The notes beneath the pieces were generated by a model, which saw only the letters and a list, made by a program, of their open reading frames with translations, did not search any database and had not been told where the DNA came from. Below, piece by piece: positions 60,998 to 64,000 of a DNA stretch of 64,000 nt. The stretch is from Arthrobacter sp. ISL-48 (GTDB lineage Bacteria; Actinomycetota; Actinomycetes; Actinomycetales; Micrococcaceae): NCBI RefSeq assembly GCF_018613805.1, contig NZ_JAGGPL010000001.1:372001-436000 (forward strand). Reading direction: 5' to 3'. Every line of letters starts with the position of its first letter. Position 1 is the stretch's first letter. The position numbers and the translations under genes were made by a program.

Positions 60998-61981
60998 ATG
61001 ACACGTACCAGGTCTCTGGCTGCCAGCCTTTTGAGCCTCTCGGCAGCAGCCCTTCTGGCACTTGGTGCCGCTGGTGGAGCCACGGCTGCCCCTGCAGGAC
61101 CGGACGACCATAAGGTCCCCTCAGTGACGAGCGTCACCGTGGACAGCTCCGGGGTCGCAGACTACTGGACCGCTGATCGCATGCTCAATGCCATCCCCGG
61201 TGATGTCCTGGCCGGAAAAGCCCTTGGACGTGACAGAACCACAAGCGCCGCCCCAGTGGAGAGGGGCTCCAACACCAAGGTCACGGCTTCGAAGGCCAAG
61301 CCCACCATTGCCGTTAGCGAGTCCCCGGTGGACCACATTGGCAAAGTATTCTTCACCCTGGCCGGGGTGAACTACGTCTGCTCCGGCAACGCCGTGACGT
61401 CAACCAACAAGAGTACGGTTACCACCGCAGGCCACTGTGTCAATGAGGGGCCGGGCGCCTTCGCCACCAACTTCGCATTTGTACCTGCTTACCTCAATGG
61501 CACTGCGCCCTACGGCAAGTGGACCGCCAGAGCCCTGTACGCACCCACGCAGTGGAGTTCGAACGGTGACATGCAGTATGACACCGGCTTTGCGGTGATG
61601 AACCAGCTGAACGGGAAGTACCTCTCCGACGTCGTCAACGAATCCGGAGTGCAGTTCAACGCCCCGCGCGGCCTGGCCTACAAGTCCTTTGGCTACCCCG
61701 CGGCGTCGCCCTTCAACGGCGAAAGCCTCAAAAGCTGCACAGGCACAGCCACCAACGATACGAACAACCCGCAGTTCAACACCCAGGGCATCCGGTGCGA
61801 CATGACCGGCGGATCATCCGGCGGCCCATGGCTCATCCAGGGCAGCACCCCGGAAACGAGCGGTTCGAACGGCCTCCAGAACTCCATCAACAGCTACGGC
61901 TACAGCGGGTCATCTGTAATGTATGGCCCCTACTGGGGGTTGGTCATCCAGCAGACCTACTCAAGTGCCGCGGCATCCTAA
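60998..61981 (+). CDS. secreted trypsin-like (S1/V8-type) serine protease
   Basis: Secreted protease (327 aa). Signal peptide 1-31 (LAASLLSLSAAALLALGAAGG), a prosegment containing DYWTADRMLNAIPGDVL (55-71), then a chymotrypsin fold with His146 (TTAGHCV), Asp195 (MQYDTGF) and Ser274 (GGSSGGP). Four cysteines of the mature part (128, 147, 247, 267) could pair. The GSSGGP nucleophile and short loops resemble glutamyl-endopeptidase-like actinobacterial enzymes. ATG at 60998 with AGGACAACG upstream. Confidence 0.9.
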   Translation: MTRTRSLAASLLSLSAAALLALGAAGGATAAPAGPDDHKVPSVTSVTVDSSGVADYWTADRMLNAIPGDVLAGKALGRDRTTSAAPVERGSNTKVTASKAKPTIAVSESPVDHIGKVFFTLAGVNYVCSGNAVTSTNKSTVTTAGHCVNEGPGAFATNFAFVPAYLNGTAPYGKWTARALYAPTQWSSNGDMQYDTGFAVMNQLNGKYLSDVVNESGVQFNAPRGLAYKSFGYPAASPFNGESLKSCTGTATNDTNNPQFNTQGIRCDMTGGSSGGPWLIQGSTPETSGSNGLQNSINSYGYSGSSVMYGPYWGLVIQQTYSSAAAS

Positions 61982-62162
61982 GGAGCCCTCGCACGGCGAG
62001 GAATCCGTCAGCCACAGCGACCTTGCCCGGACGCACGATGAGATCCTCGAGTACTGGACTCACCAGCGCATGGCAGACGCCAGGCCCCGGGAGCTTCGGT
62101 TTCCGGAGGAGGGTCCGCGTCTCAAGCAGCGGGGCGCGGACAATCAAGCAGCTGAGTCATAG
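61965..62162 (+). CDS. small ORF with YWT-x2-RM motif, unknown function
   Basis: Frame of 65 codons from GTG at 61965, overlapping the protease end by 17 bp; ATG at 61923 (79 codons) is an alternative. No ribosome site is obvious. The sequence contains EYWTHQRMADARP, which parallels the protease prosegment DYWTADRMLNAIP. It is hydrophilic and helical-looking with no signal peptide. It could be a real small cytoplasmic protein or the remnant of a duplicated protease prosegment. Confidence 0.45.
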   Translation: MPRHPKEPSHGEESVSHSDLARTHDEILEYWTHQRMADARPRELRFPEEGPRLKQRGADNQAAES

Positions 62163-62178
62163 GTAGCACGTTAAAGCC

Positions 62179-62215
62179 CGACGGCGTCTCTCCCCTCAGG
62201 GGACAGACGCCGTCG
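62179..62215. terminator. terminator between the small ORF and purH (convergent)
   Basis: CGACGGCGTCT (62179-62189) and AGACGCCGTCG (62205-62215) form a perfect 11-bp stem, with an inner CCCC-TCA-GGGG dyad. It lies 13 bp after the purH stop on the minus strand and is followed by GGGCTTTAACGTGC in that direction, so it probably terminates purH. Confidence 0.8.
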
Positions 62216-62227
62216 ACGTTTAACCGC

Positions 62228-63925
62228 CTAGTGGAAGAAGTGGCGGGAACCAGTGAAATACATGGTGACGCCCACCGCGTTGGCTGCGGCGATGACTTCC
62301 TCATCCCGCACAGAGCCGCCGGGCTGGACCACCGCGCGGACTCCGGCGTCGATCAGGATCTGGAGGCCGTCAGCGAACGGGAAGAACGCATCGGAGGCTG
62401 CCACGGCGCCGCTGGCACGCTCCGGCGCATCGCTCGGGTCAGCGCCGGTAGCACCGCCTGGGGCATCGCCCCCAACAGCATCATCGGACGTTACGGTAAC
62501 ACCCAGCGTGTTGGCCCGCTCCACCGCCAGGCGGCAGGAATCGAGCCGGTTCACCTGTCCCATGCCGATCCCCACTGCTGCGCCCTCGGAGGCCAGCAGG
62601 ATGGCGTTGGACTTGGCGGCACGGCAGGCGGTCCACGCAAAAGCGAGGTCAGCCAGTGTGGCTTCGTCAGCGGCTTCGCCGGCGGCAAGGGTCCAGTTGG
62701 CCGGGTTGTCGCCGTCGGCGTCCACCTTGTCCGTTGTCTGCACCAGCACGCCGCCGGAGACCTGGCGGATTTCAGCCGGGTAGCGGTCGTAGCCTTCGGG
62801 CAGGGCCAGCAGCCGGATGTTCTTTTTCTTGGACAGGATCTCCACGGCCTCGGGCTCGAATCCGGGGGCAATGACCACCTCGGTGAAAATGTTCGCCACG
62901 GTCCGGGCCATGCCAGCAGTGACCGTGCGGTTGGCCGCGATGACTCCGCCGTACGCGGAGACAGGGTCGCAGGCATGGGCTTTGGCGTGGGCGTCGGCGA
63001 TCGGGTCCGCGGCGTCCGCTGAACCCACTGCGATCCCGCACGGGTTGGCGTGCTTGACCACGGCAACGGCAGGGCCGGAGAAGTCGTAGGCCGCGCGGAG
63101 GGCGGCGTCTGCGTCAACGAAGTTGTTGTAGCTCATGGCCTTGCCGTGCAGCTGGTCCGCCTGCGCGATACCCGCGGGGGCTGCCTTGTCTACGTAGAGC
63201 GCGGCCTGCTGGTGCGGGTTTTCGCCGTAACGGAGGACCTCCGAGCGTTCCAGCGCCAGGCCGGCGTAGGCTGGCCAGTCAATCACGCCGTCGCCGTCTT
63301 CGTCGAGGAACTCACTCGCCGTCCAAGTGGCCACGGCGTTGTCATACGTGGCGGTATGGGCAAACGCCTTGGCGGCCAGCCGGCGTCGGGTCTTCAGGTC
63401 AAAGCCGCCTTCGGCAGCCGCCGTGACCACCTCGCCGTAGAAGGCCGGGTCAACAACGATGGTGACGGCGGCGTGATTCTTCGCAGCCGAGCGCACCATG
63501 GCGGGGCCGCCGATGTCGATCTGCTCGACGACGTCGTCCTGCCCGGCGCCGGACTTCACGGTCTCGACGAACGGGTAAAGGTTCACCACCACAAGGTCGA
63601 AGGTCTCGATGTCCATGTCGGCAAGGGTTTCCATATGCGCCGGGACGCGGCGGTCAGCCAGGATGCCGCCGTGGACGCGGGGGTGGAGGGTTTTCACGCG
63701 TCCGTCCAGCATTTCCGGGGAGCCGGTGACTTCCTCGACTTCCTGGACCGGGATGCCGGCCTCGGCGATCTTCTTGGCCGTGGAGCCGGTGGAAACAATC
63801 TTCACACCGGCTTCGTGCAGGCCCTTGGCGAGCTCCTCCAGACCGGTCTTATCGTAAACCGAGATCAACGCCCGGCGGATGGGAACACGGTCTATGGATA
63901 CACGGTCAAGCTGCGTGAAGCTCAC
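62228..63925 (-). CDS. purH: bifunctional AICAR transformylase / IMP cyclohydrolase
   Basis: PurH (565 aa) for the last two steps of IMP synthesis. The N-terminal IMP cyclohydrolase part shows [31 protein letters not shown] and GGILADRR; the transformylase part shows [27 protein letters not shown] and [13 protein letters not shown], ending in [17 protein letters not shown] and RHFFH. A 20-odd-residue Gly/Ala/Asp-rich insertion ([20 protein letters not shown]) sits just before [11 protein letters not shown], where most orthologues have a short loop. It uses 10-formyl-THF, linking it to the folD/purU genes of the window. Confidence 0.97.
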   Translation of the reverse strand: MSFTQLDRVSIDRVPIRRALISVYDKTGLEELAKGLHEAGVKIVSTGSTAKKIAEAGIPVQEVEEVTGSPEMLDGRVKTLHPRVHGGILADRRVPAHMETLADMDIETFDLVVVNLYPFVETVKSGAGQDDVVEQIDIGGPAMVRSAAKNHAAVTIVVDPAFYGEVVTAAAEGGFDLKTRRRLAAKAFAHTATYDNAVATWTASEFLDEDGDGVIDWPAYAGLALERSEVLRYGENPHQQAALYVDKAAPAGIAQADQLHGKAMSYNNFVDADAALRAAYDFSGPAVAVVKHANPCGIAVGSADAADPIADAHAKAHACDPVSAYGGVIAANRTVTAGMARTVANIFTEVVIAPGFEPEAVEILSKKKNIRLLALPEGYDRYPAEIRQVSGGVLVQTTDKVDADGDNPANWTLAAGEAADEATLADLAFAWTACRAAKSNAILLASEGAAVGIGMGQVNRLDSCRLAVERANTLGVTVTSDDAVGGDAPGGATGADPSDAPERASGAVAASDAFFPFADGLQILIDAGVRAVVQPGGSVRDEEVIAAANAVGVTMYFTGSRHFFH

Positions 63926-64000
63926 AAAAGTCTCCGTCTTATCGCGCGGTTCAAGCCGCGGTTGGTGGGGATACGGCCAGTTTATCGTGTTGGCGGGGCT

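Overview
The window is a chromosomal segment of a high-GC actinobacterium, most likely Arthrobacter or Pseudarthrobacter (Micrococcaceae). The reasons are dense GC-rich coding, frequent GTG/TTG starts, a mazG-eno-ftsB-DUF501-ppx block, a monomeric NADP isocitrate dehydrogenase, an OhrR/Ohr pair and a ChvE-type sugar transporter. I see no rRNA, tRNA, CRISPR array, insertion sequence, integrase or prophage gene. The species call is inferred from gene content and not from a search.

Layout. 1-5643 (minus) carries mazG, eno, an FtsB/DivIC-like protein, a DUF501 protein, ppx and a truncated mycosin-like subtilase. 5636-15804 (minus) is nucleoside handling: a BMP lipoprotein, ATPase and two permeases feed cytidine deaminase and thymidine phosphorylase, followed by two DedA proteins and adenosine deaminase. 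16038-20550 (minus) holds an ohrR-ohr-oxidoreductase operon, an M20 amidohydrolase and manC. 20805-24397 (plus) is sdhCDAB. 24508-29440 has an alpha/beta hydrolase, YihY, a 2H phosphoesterase, trpS, exonuclease III and a small membrane protein. 29645-32290 (minus) is an ABC-2 exporter. 32455-35810 is one-carbon metabolism: glyA-folD facing purU, followed by a methyltransferase and a gamma-carbonic anhydrase.

37172-43091 looks like a lysine monooxygenase (DavB/DavA) catabolic locus with an APC permease and a PucR regulator. 43295-48641 is a ROK repressor with an MmsA/MmsB/ChvE sugar importer, next to a secreted pectate lyase, which suggests use of plant material. 50492-53839 is a MacB-type ABC pair and a Gfo/Idh/MocA oxidoreductase. 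54032-58154 is a cell-surface group: a frameshifted secreted protein, a repetitive LAXTG-anchored protein, and a Ser/Thr kinase overlapping a lipoprotein gene. icd, a secreted trypsin-like protease, a small ORF and purH close the window.

The main unexplained structures are: a family of about 60-bp palindromic intergenic repeats at three loci; three 17-bp repeats on an exact 32-bp period; a promoter/operator block shared by the ROK gene and its transporter; a possible leaderless leader ORF before the PucR gene; and a small ORF that reuses a protease propeptide-like motif.
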